A DNA stretch of 59,929 nt. Source: Sphingomonas aracearum (GTDB taxonomy: Bacteria; Pseudomonadota; Alphaproteobacteria; Sphingomonadales; Sphingomonadaceae). The stretch is from assembly GCF_003345355.1 (NCBI RefSeq), contig NZ_QQNB01000006.1:1-59929 (forward strand). Reading direction: 5' to 3'. The stretch's first letter is position 1. Every line of letters starts with the position of its first letter. The position numbers and the translations under genes were made by a program. The notes under the pieces were generated by a model, which worked only from the letters and a program-made list of their open reading frames with translations, was not told the DNA's origin and did no database searches. Positions 44,174 to 52,071 of the stretch are shown here, one piece after another.

Positions 44174-45229
44174 ATGGCGCGTAAGCAATCGGACTATCTG
44201 GCGGCGCTGCTCGCAGATGACGCGTCCGAACAAGGCAATGCCCCCTTCCCTGCCCCGGCGCGCGAGGCTCCCCCGGAACGCGCGCGCACGACCACGCTGC
44301 TCGGTCGCGAGTCCGCGCTGGCGCGTGTGGCGAGCGGCGAGGTGCGGCAGGTCACCCAACTGCTGCTCGATCCCGCGCGCGTGCGCATCTGGCCGGGCAA
44401 CGCTCGCACGTACGCGCACCTCTCGGAGGAGAATTGCCGCGAGCTGATCGACTCGATCGTCGCCGAGGGCGGACAGAAGGTGCCGGCGGTGGTGCGGCGC
44501 GTCGACGGCGATCCGGATCACGATTTCGAGGTGATCGCCGGCACGCGGCGGCATTGGTCGATCAGCTGGCTGCGTTCGCACAGCTATCCCGACATGCAGT
44601 TCGTGGCGCAGGTCGCGCAGCTGGATGATGAGGCGGCTTTCCGGCTGGCGGATCTGGAAAACCGCGCGCGGGCCGACGTGTCCGACCTGGAGCGGGCCCG
44701 CAACTATCTCGACGCGCTGAAGGCGCATTACGGCAACCACCAGACGCGGATGGCCGAGCGGCTGAAGCTGTCCAAGGGCTGGCTGTCCAAGATGCTGAAG
44801 GTCGCCACGATCCCTGACGCGGTGATTGCCGCCTTCGCTTCGCCGGGCGACGTGCAGCTGAAGCCGGCCTATACACTCGCCCAGGCGCTAGACGACAAGG
44901 ACATGGCCAAGGCGATCACCGCCATGGCGCGGCAGGTCGCCAAGGAACAGGCGGCACGTCGCGAGGCGGGCACCCCCCCCTCCCCCGCCACGGACGTGCT
45001 GCGGCGGCTGCTCGACGCGCCAAAGGCGTTGTCCGGTGACGAAAGGCCGGAGCCGTACCGCTACGCCACCAAGTACGGGCGCACCGCACTGACGGTACAG
45101 TCGGCTAACCGGCAAGGCGTGACGATCCGCCTCCACGCGGGCTCTGGCGCAGACACGGACGAGTTGATGACCGCCTTGCGCGATGCACTGGCCCACCTCG
45201 AGGCGACCGGGAAAGGACTCCAGCGCTGA
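44174..45229 (+). CDS. parB: Plasmid partition protein ParB
   Basis: The 351-residue ParB from ATG 44174 (MARKQSDYLAALLADDASEQ) has the CTP-binding box (DFEVIAGTRRHWSISWLRSH, with GTRR in the place of GERR), ENRARADVSDLERARNYLDA, and the HTH (NHQTRMAERLKLSKGWLSKM). It binds centromeric sites; two identical palindromes begin at its stop codon. The C-terminal 100 residues form the dimer domain with a low-complexity linker. Confidence 0.92.
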   Translation: MARKQSDYLAALLADDASEQGNAPFPAPAREAPPERARTTTLLGRESALARVASGEVRQVTQLLLDPARVRIWPGNARTYAHLSEENCRELIDSIVAEGGQKVPAVVRRVDGDPDHDFEVIAGTRRHWSISWLRSHSYPDMQFVAQVAQLDDEAAFRLADLENRARADVSDLERARNYLDALKAHYGNHQTRMAERLKLSKGWLSKMLKVATIPDAVIAAFASPGDVQLKPAYTLAQALDDKDMAKAITAMARQVAKEQAARREAGTPPSPATDVLRRLLDAPKALSGDERPEPYRYATKYGRTALTVQSANRQGVTIRLHAGSGADTDELMTALRDALAHLEATGKGLQR

Positions 45230-45248
45230 TGTTTCCCCGGGGAAACAT
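45229..45248. promoter_or_regulatory. parS-like palindrome 1
   Basis: ATGTTTCCCCGGGGAAACAT is a perfect 20-base palindrome overlapping the last base of the parB stop codon. Its outer half-sites (TGTTTC...GAAACA) equal those of canonical chromosomal parS, TGTTTCACGTGAAACA, with six bases CCCGGG in the centre instead of ACGT. It is probably a ParB binding site. Confidence 0.85.
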
Positions 45249-45263
45249 GCAGGGGCGGAGCAT

Positions 45264-45278
45264 CGGTTTTGTAAACCG
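45264..45278. promoter_or_regulatory. Small inverted repeat between the parS-like sites
   Basis: CGGTTTTGTAAACCG has 6-base arms with a 3-base centre and lies midway between the two 20-base palindromes. It may be a second protein-binding site, for example for RepA or ParA. The role is unknown. Confidence 0.35.
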
Positions 45279-45285
45279 CTGGTCG

Positions 45286-45305
45286 ATGTTTCCCCGGGGA
45301 AACAT
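45286..45305. promoter_or_regulatory. parS-like palindrome 2, overlapping the repA initiation region
   Basis: This is a second identical copy of ATGTTTCCCCGGGGAAACAT, 57 bases after the first and ending 3 bases before the repA ATG. GGGGA inside the palindrome stands in for the Shine-Dalgarno sequence. ParB bound here could block repA transcription or translation and tie partition to replication. Confidence 0.85.
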
Positions 45306-45308
45306 CGC

Positions 45309-46499
45309 ATGACCCGCGCGCGCCGGGAGGCCGTGTCCGAGCAGTTCGAGCTGTTCCTCCCCTATCTTGCCGACTTGCCGCTGCGCGACCAGCGCGAAAT
45401 GATGGAGCGGCCTTTCTTCAGCCTCGCAAAGTCGAAGCGTGTGAAGCCGATCGACTACCGATCACCGGACGGCAAGCTGTGGGTCCACGTCTCGGCCAAT
45501 CCCGACTACGGCATGGCGACGATCTGGGACGCGGACATCCTGATCTACTGTGCCTCGATGCTCGCCGACATGGCGCGCCGCGGCGTTAACGACGTGCCGC
45601 GCAAGCTCCACCTGATGCCCTACGACCTGCTGCGCGCGATTGGGCGGCAGCCGACGGGTCGCGCCTATGAGCTGCTCGGCCAGGCGCTCGACCGGCTGGT
45701 GTCGACCACGGTCAAGACAAATATCCGTGCCGAGAACCGCCGCGAGGCGACGTTCAGCTGGCTCGACGGCTGGACGCAGCTGGTCGACGAGAAGACCGAG
45801 CGCTCGCGTGGCATGACAATCGAATTGTCGAACTGGTTCTGGGAAGGCGTGATGATGACCGGCGGCGTGCTGTCGATCGACCGCGCCTATTTCGACATCA
45901 CCGGCGGGCGCGAGCGCTGGCTGTACAAGGTCGCGCGCAAGCATGCGGGCGGCGCCGGCGAGGCGGGCTTCGCCATCTCGATGCCGACGCTGTTCGAGAA
46001 GTCGGGCGCCGAGGGCCAGTATCGCCGCTTCAAGTTCGAGATCGCCAAGATCGCCGAGCGCGACGAACTGCCCGGCTATGCGCTGACGATAGAGCAGCCC
46101 GATGGCAAGCGCGAGCCCGCGTTGCGGATGCGCCGGCGAAGCGAAGGCGAGACGAAGGCGGCGCCGTCAGCCAAGGCAGCGAAGACTGGCAAGGCACCCT
46201 CCCCCGCCCCGAAGCCCGATCCCGCTCTTGGGCCGACGGCCGAGCCCGGCGTCGATGCCGCCGCCCTGATCCGCCGCAGCGTGAAGAGCCTGTCGGGCCG
46301 CGCCACCTTCGGCGAGATCACCGACGCGACTCTGGCAACGCTGCGCGCCGAATGCCCCGGCTGGGACTATCAGACACTCCACGCTGACTTCCGCACCTGG
46401 ATAGAGGCGGACGCAGGCCGGACCCCGGTGAGCTATCAGAACGCCTTCATCGGCTACGTGCGGCGCTTTGATGCTAAGAATCGGCATACGCTGCGGTAG
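45309..46499 (+). CDS. repA: Replication initiator protein RepA
   Basis: The 396-residue replication initiator is of the RPA/RepA type seen in alphaproteobacterial plasmids. It has REMMERPFFSLAKSKRVKPI and PDYGMATIWDADILIYCASM, winged-helix regions (LHLMPYDLLRAIGRQPTGRA, then RWLYKVARKHAGG), and a Pro/Ala-rich linker (about 280-310). The tail is DUF-like (SYQNAFIGYVRRFDAKNRHT). The ATG follows the second parS-like palindrome. It probably binds the iterons about 730 bases downstream. The order parA-parB-repA is the core of the plasmid. Confidence 0.9.
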   Translation: MTRARREAVSEQFELFLPYLADLPLRDQREMMERPFFSLAKSKRVKPIDYRSPDGKLWVHVSANPDYGMATIWDADILIYCASMLADMARRGVNDVPRKLHLMPYDLLRAIGRQPTGRAYELLGQALDRLVSTTVKTNIRAENRREATFSWLDGWTQLVDEKTERSRGMTIELSNWFWEGVMMTGGVLSIDRAYFDITGGRERWLYKVARKHAGGAGEAGFAISMPTLFEKSGAEGQYRRFKFEIAKIAERDELPGYALTIEQPDGKREPALRMRRRSEGETKAAPSAKAAKTGKAPSPAPKPDPALGPTAEPGVDAAALIRRSVKSLSGRATFGEITDATLATLRAECPGWDYQTLHADFRTWIEADAGRTPVSYQNAFIGYVRRFDAKNRHTLR

Positions 46500-47231
46500 A
46501 GAGATCACCTGCGATTCGTGGCCACCGAATAGGACGGCGTCGCCAGCGCGGGGTTCTGTGTCCGAACATCGAGCAGCAACGCGATCCTTTGGCAGACGCG
46601 GCACGGAGCTACAACTGGACGACGATTGTTGTAAAGGTCCGGGCAATGCCCGCGCTCGCCAACACTACGCGGCCGGGTAGCACATCCGGCTTCGCGCCGC
46701 TGCATCAGGTGGCGCATGGCGGTGGACCGTCATCCGTGGCGATGGCTCTGATCACGCGGGGCGCTTGGCGGAGCCTGCGCGAACTTTCACGCCGTCATCC
46801 GTGGCCGCGTCGGCGATCTGGAGGCGAAAAGCGGACTCCGCCTGCTACGACTGGCACCCATGCTAGAGACCTTCGGGGATCGATAGTTCCCGGAGTCCGA
46901 AATGTACGGTGGTTTCCGCTACAGCCTGGATTTGCAGGGCGCCGAACCGACCCTGGTGAGCGAGAGCTGTTGCCGCGTCGTGGAGGGATCCGAAGAGCGG
47001 CAAGAGGTCGACGTCCATTGCAGCAGACTGGTCCCGCAAAAGCCGCGTTCCACGGGCATCGAGATTATCCGCAAGGACGATAGCGTTCCGGATGTATCGC
47101 GTGGCGAGTGACTGATTCTTCCTACGGCATCGTGGCGCACCGCAGATTCGGACAATTTGAACGTCGCCGGCGCAACGCCATCGCAAACTGATTCAATGAG
47201 AGTGCTCATTTCCCACCCGTCCGTCGATCAT
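46500..47231. other. Region between repA and the iterons
   Basis: About 730 bases with no clear gene apart from the small ORF at 46902. A DnaA-box-like TTATCCGCA (one change from TTATCCACA) lies at 47065-47073. The strand around 46760-46870 carries another short protein-like tail (HAVIRGRVGDLEAKSGLRLL, ending at a TAG) after an in-frame stop, so it may include gene debris. Confidence 0.4.
46902..47111 (+). CDS. Small hypothetical protein
   Basis: The 69-residue frame begins MYGGFRYSLDLQGAEPTLVS. It has a regular strand-like pattern (SCCRVVEGSEERQEVDVHCS) and ends in a Lys/Arg-rich stretch. I do not recognise it. It lies between repA and the iterons and has no close neighbour. It may be real or an accidental frame. 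Confidence 0.35.
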   Translation: MYGGFRYSLDLQGAEPTLVSESCCRVVEGSEERQEVDVHCSRLVPQKPRSTGIEIIRKDDSVPDVSRGE

Positions 47232-47336
47232 CGATACTCCGGGAACGCTAATCGACACTCCCGGAACGGCGAAGCGATACATCGGGAACGCGAGCATCGA
47301 TCCTTCAGGAACGCCGCAACGATACTCCGGGAACGC
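47232..47336 (+). repeat. Five 17-base iterons, probable origin of replication
   Basis: Direct repeats with consensus CGATACTCCGGGAACGC start at 47232, 47253, 47275, 47298 and 47320. The first and fifth are identical to the consensus, and the others differ at 2-4 positions. The spacing of 21, 22, 23 and 22 bases is about two helical turns. They are followed by short TAACCTCT repeats (near 47393-47408) and an AT-rich run (47430-47460) that could be the melting region. This is the RepA-binding origin pattern of iteron plasmids. Confidence 0.85.
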
Positions 47337-47677
47337 ACCTTCGAAAGCGAATCGTGGAAAGTCGCTGACTTGAGCAGTTACAGCGGCACCCCTAACCTCT
47401 TAACCTCTCATTGAACCCTCTAACCCCGCGAGATACTTTTCTTTGAATTTTGGAGATTCAGAAAGGCAGGCTCTAGCGTCGCATTTCGTCCACAGTGCCG
47501 TGCGCTAGCGTAAATCGTCAGGACCGGGCAGCGACTTGCTCGATCGATCCAGGCCCCAGTCAGTGCAGTGACGCGGTGACGAAGGACGGGTGGGGTAATG
47601 TCGGCGTCTGCGACGAACCATGTCCATGCCTCGCTCCTCGTCGATCGCACCGGCACGACCTACCAAGCGGATGCCGG
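47337..47677. other. AT-rich flank of the origin, no gene
   Basis: This stretch holds two TAACCTCT copies and AT-rich DNA around 47430-47470. The following 200 bases up to the XRE gene show no supported coding frame. It is probably part of the origin and the 3' flank of the regulator gene. Confidence 0.4.
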
Positions 47678-47959
47678 CTATTCAGTTGGTCGCTCGTCAA
47701 CCCTCTTACCAACTGAAATCTCGAGAGCTTGCTTCAACAACATGACCGGATCGACCCCGATAGCCAATGCCACGGCAACATACTCGTCAACGCCAAGCAG
47801 GCGCTCGCCGGTTTCGTACCGCGACACGTAGGCCTGTTGCCAACTTAGCCGCCCAGCGAGATCGACCTGCCGCAGCTTGGCATCACGGCGTGCCTTTGTG
47901 AGCAGGTGCACGATGCGACAATGCAGGTCAGACGAAGCAGGAGAACGCATACCAGGCAT
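47678..47959 (-). CDS. XRE-family HTH regulator
   Basis: The 93-residue product has a single Cro/CI HTH (TKARRDAKLRQVDLAGRLSW, QQAYVSRYETGERLLGVDEY) and a short C-terminal extension. It is divergent from the membrane-protein operon at 48024, with a palindrome between them, so it probably represses that operon and itself. Confidence 0.88.
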   Translation of the reverse strand: MPGMRSPASSDLHCRIVHLLTKARRDAKLRQVDLAGRLSWQQAYVSRYETGERLLGVDEYVAVALAIGVDPVMLLKQALEISVGKRVDERPTE

Positions 47960-47974
47960 CTACCATTTGCCTAG

Positions 47975-47991
47975 TATACGTAAAGCGTATA
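47975..47991. promoter_or_regulatory. Operator palindrome between XRE gene and membrane-protein operon
   Basis: TATACGTAAAGCGTATA has perfect 6-base arms around a 5-base centre. It lies 15 bases before the XRE start and about 32 bases before the proposed start of the divergent gene. This is a good candidate site for the XRE regulator. Confidence 0.6.
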
Positions 47992-48023
47992 TCATGCGTC
48001 TAGCTTTTTGCGAGCGTGATCCG

Positions 48024-48602
48024 ATGGAAGACGACCGAATTGCTGAAAAGTGTGCATCGGCGGACAGGGAAGCTTCCATACCGGTGCTGGATCGCTTCGT
48101 CGCTCGCCTGGAGGTCAGCCGGACCTACCCGTGTCCGGTGGTCAGCATCCTAACCTTCTGGGCCGGGCTGATCGCGCTCACCGTCGTCGACAAGGTGACC
48201 GGAACGACGCCTGTGGTAGCGAGCCGCCTCTATGCGGTTGCATGGGCGCTGGTAGTAGGCCTGGAACTCGGCCGCGATGTTTGGGTCCAACGTCACCGCT
48301 ACGCGTCACCTCGCTGGCTACAAGCTTTAGATTCGGCCGTGGGCCACGAGGTGACCGTCCATGCGCTGGCCGCGCTGATCAGGCAGCATGAGCACGAGTT
48401 GGATTACGTGGTCACCCGCTCCGATCTGAGATTCGAGGTTCAGGCAGAGCGAGCTCGACGAAGGGAAGCTGCACGGCGAGCGGAAGGGTTTCGCCTTGTC
48501 GAAGCACCGGTGATCGACGCCGCTCAGGTCGCGCGCGACGAGGAACGACGCCGTCGTGCTCGTGAGCGGCGTGCCGCTAGGCAGGGCAGGGCGCCTGCGT
48601 GA
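48024..48602 (+). CDS. Hypothetical membrane protein with two TM segments
   Basis: The 192-residue product from ATG 48024 (MEDDRIAEKCASADREASIP) has hydrophobic segments at about 38-56 (PVVSILTFWAGLIALTVV) and 65-82 (ASRLYAVAWALVVGLEL). A charged Arg/Glu-rich C-terminal helix (AARRAEGFRLVEAPVIDAAQ, then EERRRRARERRAARQ) follows. An in-frame ATG at 47994 is possible but would overlap the operator. The family is not recognised. The stop overlaps the next gene (GTGA), which is the emfourin-like pseudogene. Confidence 0.6.
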   Translation: MEDDRIAEKCASADREASIPVLDRFVARLEVSRTYPCPVVSILTFWAGLIALTVVDKVTGTTPVVASRLYAVAWALVVGLELGRDVWVQRHRYASPRWLQALDSAVGHEVTVHALAALIRQHEHELDYVVTRSDLRFEVQAERARRREAARRAEGFRLVEAPVIDAAQVARDEERRRRARERRAARQGRAPA

Positions 48603-49020
48603 CCGGCTCTAAGCCGGAAACGGTTGGAGATCTGGTCGGCCTTACGATCTCCGGCGGGATCGCGCACTTTCCCGGCCGGGCTGGCGAGCGAGTTCGCCAC
48701 TTCGCCGATCTCGACCCGACACTGGTCGCCGAGCTGCTCACCGCGGCCGAGGCGAGTGACTTCTTCACCCGCCCGGTTCCGAATGGGACTGCGCCTGTCC
48801 GCCCTGACGCGCGCACGTACAGCATACGTCTCGTGCATGCCGACCACTCACGGGTGCTGACCGTCCCGAGCCGTTCGAAGCACCGGAGCTGGCGCAGCTG
48901 ATCCGAACCGTGCGCCGCTGCCTGTCGGGCAGGCCGAGACACCACGCTTCGCATTTGCTCGGCGCTCCCGACGTGATAGCGTCCGTTCGCCGCCCGGTCA
49001 GTCCCGGCGGTGAGGCGTAG
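48599..49020 (+). pseudogene. Emfourin-like protein with a frameshift
   Basis: The GTG at 48599 overlaps the previous stop. The frame reads VGLTISGGIAHFPGRAGERV, LLTAAEASDFFTRPVPNG and RTYSIRLVHADHSRVLTV. A one-base loss near 48873 then shifts it, and the sense continues in another frame as EPFEAPELAQLIRTVRRCLS to a TAG at 49020. The intact sequence would have about 139 residues and aligns with the protein at 51036-51419 (FFTRAEPALPAPDARIFHL, NDPFEASELALLIRLTRRAM). Both resemble emfourin, the small inhibitor of protealysin-type metalloproteases. Confidence 0.6.
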
Positions 49021-49182
49021 CAACCTCAAGACATAGCAGCCGGTCAGCAATTAGGTGTTGGCCGGGTGGCCGTCACGCATGTCCAGGGCTCCGCCTAAAG
49101 GTGGCGGCGCCTTGTGCTATGCAGGGTTGCTAACACCCGGCTCACGGGCCGGAGAACGCCTCCAGACGACGAGGAGGCGGTC

Positions 49183-50019
49183 ATGGCAGGGCAGGGTGCG
49201 TTTCAGGCCTTCGCGGCGCTCACAGTGGCTCTGGCGGGCATGCCGGCCATGGCACAGCAGCCACCCGGCGTCGCCGACTTCCTCAGCACCATCGGCGGTG
49301 ACACCGACATGAAGACCAGCGGGTCGCTGCGCACCCGCCCGTCGCCGCAGGTCTTCCCGCTGCTCGACGACGCCGAGGAGATCATCGGCTACCGCTTCTT
49401 CGCCGAGAAGATCACCGCCGACGGCTCGGCGACGGCCGTACGCGCCCGTGACGCCTTCGCGCATGAATGCGTCGCCAAGGGCGGTCGGATCGAGCCCGAA
49501 GACGGGGACGCAGCGCGCAGCTTCCGCGACCGCGCGCTCGGCCGCAGGCTGCCGCCCCGGGGCGAGTTCAAGCACTTCTGGTCCGGCATCTCGGCGGTTT
49601 GCTCGCGCGGGCCGGACCAGGTGCTCGGCGGCTTCGTCGCAATCACCTACGACACGACCGAAGTCGCGACCAAGGGCGACCTCGGCAGCCGGCTGATAAG
49701 CCACGTGTCGATGATCCCGACCCGTACTGCGGTCTACGCCTACCGCCCCGATCAGATACGGTCGGCGGCTTGGTTCCAACGCGCTCAGGACAGCTATGTC
49801 GCCGACCGCGAGGCCGAGCAGAAGCGCCGCGAGGCGTTCCGGCGTGACCTCGCGATCGGGACCGTCACCAACTGCGGCACCGTGATCCAGATCCGCGGGC
49901 CAATGGTTGAGATCGCGGTACCTCCGACCACGCTGACGCCCAACGGCCAGTCCACCTTCTGGTCGCGGCGCGACACGCTGGCGCCGACCTTCTCTACGCC
50001 TTGCACCTACGGACTCTGA
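49183..50019 (+). CDS. Secreted hypothetical protein
   Basis: The 278-residue product from ATG 49183 has GAGGAGG eight bases upstream. The signal peptide (MAGQGAFQAFAALTVALAGM, PAMAQQ) targets it to the periplasm. The mature part contains RTRPSPQVFPLLDDAEEIIG, five or so Cys, and a C-terminal NCGTVIQIRGPMVEIAVPPT. There is no recognised domain. It lies in the operon-like stretch between the XRE-controlled genes and the emfourin-like gene. The function is unknown. Confidence 0.65.
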   Translation: MAGQGAFQAFAALTVALAGMPAMAQQPPGVADFLSTIGGDTDMKTSGSLRTRPSPQVFPLLDDAEEIIGYRFFAEKITADGSATAVRARDAFAHECVAKGGRIEPEDGDAARSFRDRALGRRLPPRGEFKHFWSGISAVCSRGPDQVLGGFVAITYDTTEVATKGDLGSRLISHVSMIPTRTAVYAYRPDQIRSAAWFQRAQDSYVADREAEQKRREAFRRDLAIGTVTNCGTVIQIRGPMVEIAVPPTTLTPNGQSTFWSRRDTLAPTFSTPCTYGL

Positions 50020-50071
50020 GGAGCCGATCCGCTCGAATTGCATACGGTTTAACCCGCAACGGAGACCCGCC

Positions 50072-50467
50072 ATGACCCTTGACCTGAGCGACTTCAATCC
50101 GAAGCCTTTGCCCTCCCGGGAGTACCCGCCCTATGCGTCGGCCGACCCTGCTACCGACCTGCGGCTGCTCTTTGCCGGCACCAAGTGGAGCGATCCCGGA
50201 CACGGTGGTGACCCGACCAAAACCGAGGCGGGGGATTGGATGATCCGGGTCATGTTGGACCTGCCTTACCCCATGCTCGCAAGCCTCGAAGCGAAGGCCG
50301 GATCGCATAATGTAGGCGAGCTTATCCGGGCCGCTCTCGTGACCGCTGGACATGGCACCGGGTCGGACATTGTGGGTGTCAGGTCCGACCGCTACGCGAC
50401 CCGCAACGAGCAGCGTGAGCGGCGCGGGATTTCCGCAGAAATAAGCGGCACGCGAGAGGGCGAATGA
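50072..50467 (+). CDS. Hypothetical protein with RHH-like segment
   Basis: The 131-residue product has a central strand-helix-helix-like run (DWMIRVMLDLPYPMLASLEA, KAGSHNVGELIRAALVTAG) that resembles a ribbon-helix-helix fold, between a polar N-terminus and a charged tail. It overlaps the next gene by four bases (ATGA). DNA binding is inference only. Confidence 0.5.
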   Translation: MTLDLSDFNPKPLPSREYPPYASADPATDLRLLFAGTKWSDPGHGGDPTKTEAGDWMIRVMLDLPYPMLASLEAKAGSHNVGELIRAALVTAGHGTGSDIVGVRSDRYATRNEQRERRGISAEISGTREGE

Positions 50468-51039
50468 CCCATCGACCCGGGAACGAACGGCTACGCTACC
50501 AAGCGGTTCTGAAGCCGCTGGAATGGGAGCAGCGGATGCGTGTCGACTACCGCGATGACGTGCTTCGGATCGTGGCTGTCCTGGCTGATGATGGCATCGC
50601 GATCAGTGAGGATGTCGCGTTCATGGCGTGGCATCGGTTCTCGGAAGAGGACCGGTGTGCTGGCTGGTATGGGCCCGGCGCCGACCAGGAGATTCGGCGC
50701 AACCTTATGCCGCATCCCGAGCTCAGACCGATCGCGGAACAGGATGGCGCTGCGAATGTCCATCGACCTCCCGCCATCCCGGATCACGGCCCGTCCAAAG
50801 GCGATGTCGAGCACCACTATACCAGGACGGCATTGGCGCTGATGCGCATGGCGCTGGCGTTGCTCGACCGGGCAGGACTCTTCCTTGCTGCGGCCCGTCT
50901 TCAGCATGCGATCGACACGCTCGCAAGCGACCCGGGAGGCGCTGCGAAGCAGCGTCATCCTGACCCCTCGACCGGTGCTGAACACGACCGGCACACGCAT
51001 CAAAGCCGGATCGAGAACGGGGAGGGACCGGGCTCATGA
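50464..51039 (+). CDS. Hypothetical protein
   Basis: The 191-residue product has an acidic-aromatic N-terminal half (YQAVLKPLEWEQRMRVDYRD, DVLRIVAVLADDGIAISEDV), a loop rich in Pro/His, and a hydrophobic helix (TRTALALMRMALALLDRAGL) then a polar tail. It overlaps both neighbours by four bases, so it belongs to the same operon as the emfourin-like protein. The family is not recognised. Confidence 0.6.
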   Translation: MTHRPGNERLRYQAVLKPLEWEQRMRVDYRDDVLRIVAVLADDGIAISEDVAFMAWHRFSEEDRCAGWYGPGADQEIRRNLMPHPELRPIAEQDGAANVHRPPAIPDHGPSKGDVEHHYTRTALALMRMALALLDRAGLFLAAARLQHAIDTLASDPGGAAKQRHPDPSTGAEHDRHTHQSRIENGEGPGS

Positions 51040-51419
51040 CGGACGCCATTACGCTCGGCATTTCGGGGTGGTTCACCCCGCATGGAACCCTTTACCATGA
51101 GGAGGGCCGCACGCTCGACGAGATCGCGCCGGAGGACTGGTCCAACCTCCTCGCCCATGCAGAGTCGATCAACTTCTTCACGCGAGCTGAGCCGGCACTG
51201 CCGGCGCCTGATGCCCGCATCTTCCACCTCACCATAACCGCCGGCGAGCGGTCACGCGAGCTGGCGATCAACGATCCGTTCGAGGCGTCGGAGCTTGCCT
51301 TGCTCATCCGGCTGACGCGCCGGGCCATGCGGGACCGACTGGTGCTGACGCCTGAAACGCTGAGCGAGGAGGCGTTCGAAGCCATACAGGCAAGCCTGCG
51401 CCAGGCGGGGCAAGACTGA
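51036..51419 (+). CDS. Emfourin-like protein (putative metalloprotease inhibitor)
   Basis: The 127-residue protein begins MTDAITLGISGWFTPHGTLY. It has the emfourin-type layout: a strand-rich N-terminus, a helix (PEDWSNLLAHAESINFFTR), a hairpin (ARIFHLTITAGERSRELAIN), and a C-terminal helix (ASELALLIRLTRRAMRDR). Known emfourins inhibit protealysin and are encoded beside the protease, but no such protease gene is in the window. It is the last gene before the mobilisation region and a paralogue of the frameshifted gene at 48599. Confidence 0.6.
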   Translation: MTDAITLGISGWFTPHGTLYHEEGRTLDEIAPEDWSNLLAHAESINFFTRAEPALPAPDARIFHLTITAGERSRELAINDPFEASELALLIRLTRRAMRDRLVLTPETLSEEAFEAIQASLRQAGQD

Positions 51420-51753
51420 GTCGGCTGGCCGGCTCATACGCCGGCCCAGGTGCCCCGCCGGAAACCGGTATGCGCCCGGATGAACCACATGATTCCGGCG
51501 ATCAGCTTCCTAAACAGTACGGGTAGGGGCACACCCGATGCACCCTGACGGGGTGCGGAAAAGGGTAGATTCGCGTCGTTTGCACGGGTTGGTCCCATGC
51601 GGATACTGCGCTCGGACCGGCCGGTCCATTGTGGTCCACAGAGCAGTTAAGGCGCGGAAACGTGCAGTTTTCCCTTGCTCTGCTCTGCACTTCCTCCTTG
51701 CGCGCCCATCATGGGCAATGCACACTCGCTACCGGGGTAGAAAGGGGGTCCGC
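51420..51753. promoter_or_regulatory. Candidate oriT region upstream of the mobilisation genes
   Basis: These 334 bases have no gene and several inverted repeats: GCACCC-5-GGGTGC (51540-51556), the perfect palindrome GGACCGGCCGGTCC (51614-51627), and TGTGGTCCACA (51630-51640). They lie directly upstream of an RHH protein, an accessory protein and a MobF relaxase, the usual place for oriT. The nic site cannot be identified by eye. Confidence 0.5.
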
Positions 51754-52071
51754 ATGGCGCGCGTACCGATCACGGTGTACCTGCAACCCGACCAGCTCGC
51801 CGGCATCGAGCGCCGCGCGGGCCAGGTCGGCAAGACGCGCAGCGCCTGGGTGGCGGACACGCTGGTGCGCTCACTCGAGGACGAGCTGCTGCCGCTCGAC
51901 GAGATCCTGCTCGACCAACTGACCAAGGTCCGTGCCGGCCTGGAGGTCGTCGCGGAGGCGCAGGTCGGGCGCGGCCCGGAGAGCAAGAAGGGACTGGCTG
52001 AGATGCGGCAGCGCCGGACCGACCTGGCAGCCCGGATGCTGGCCGAAGCGCGCGGGATGCTGCGGCGATGA
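51754..52071 (+). CDS. RHH relaxosome accessory protein (MobC/TrwA-like)
   Basis: The 105-residue product from ATG 51754 has an N-terminal ribbon-helix-helix (MARVPITVYLQPDQLAGIER, RAGQVGKTRSAWVADTLVRS) and a C-terminal helical region. Small RHH proteins of this type bind oriT and assist the relaxase. The AAAGGGGG RBS is well placed. It overlaps the next gene by four bases. Confidence 0.75.
   Translation: MARVPITVYLQPDQLAGIERRAGQVGKTRSAWVADTLVRSLEDELLPLDEILLDQLTKVRAGLEVVAEAQVGRGPESKKGLAEMRQRRTDLAARMLAEARGMLRR

Noticed and set aside
46589..47083. A 164-residue plus-strand frame after repA
   Set aside because: Composition looks like shadow translation (Arg/Pro/Gly-rich) and no domain is visible. 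Only the small 46902 frame and a short tail look protein-like.
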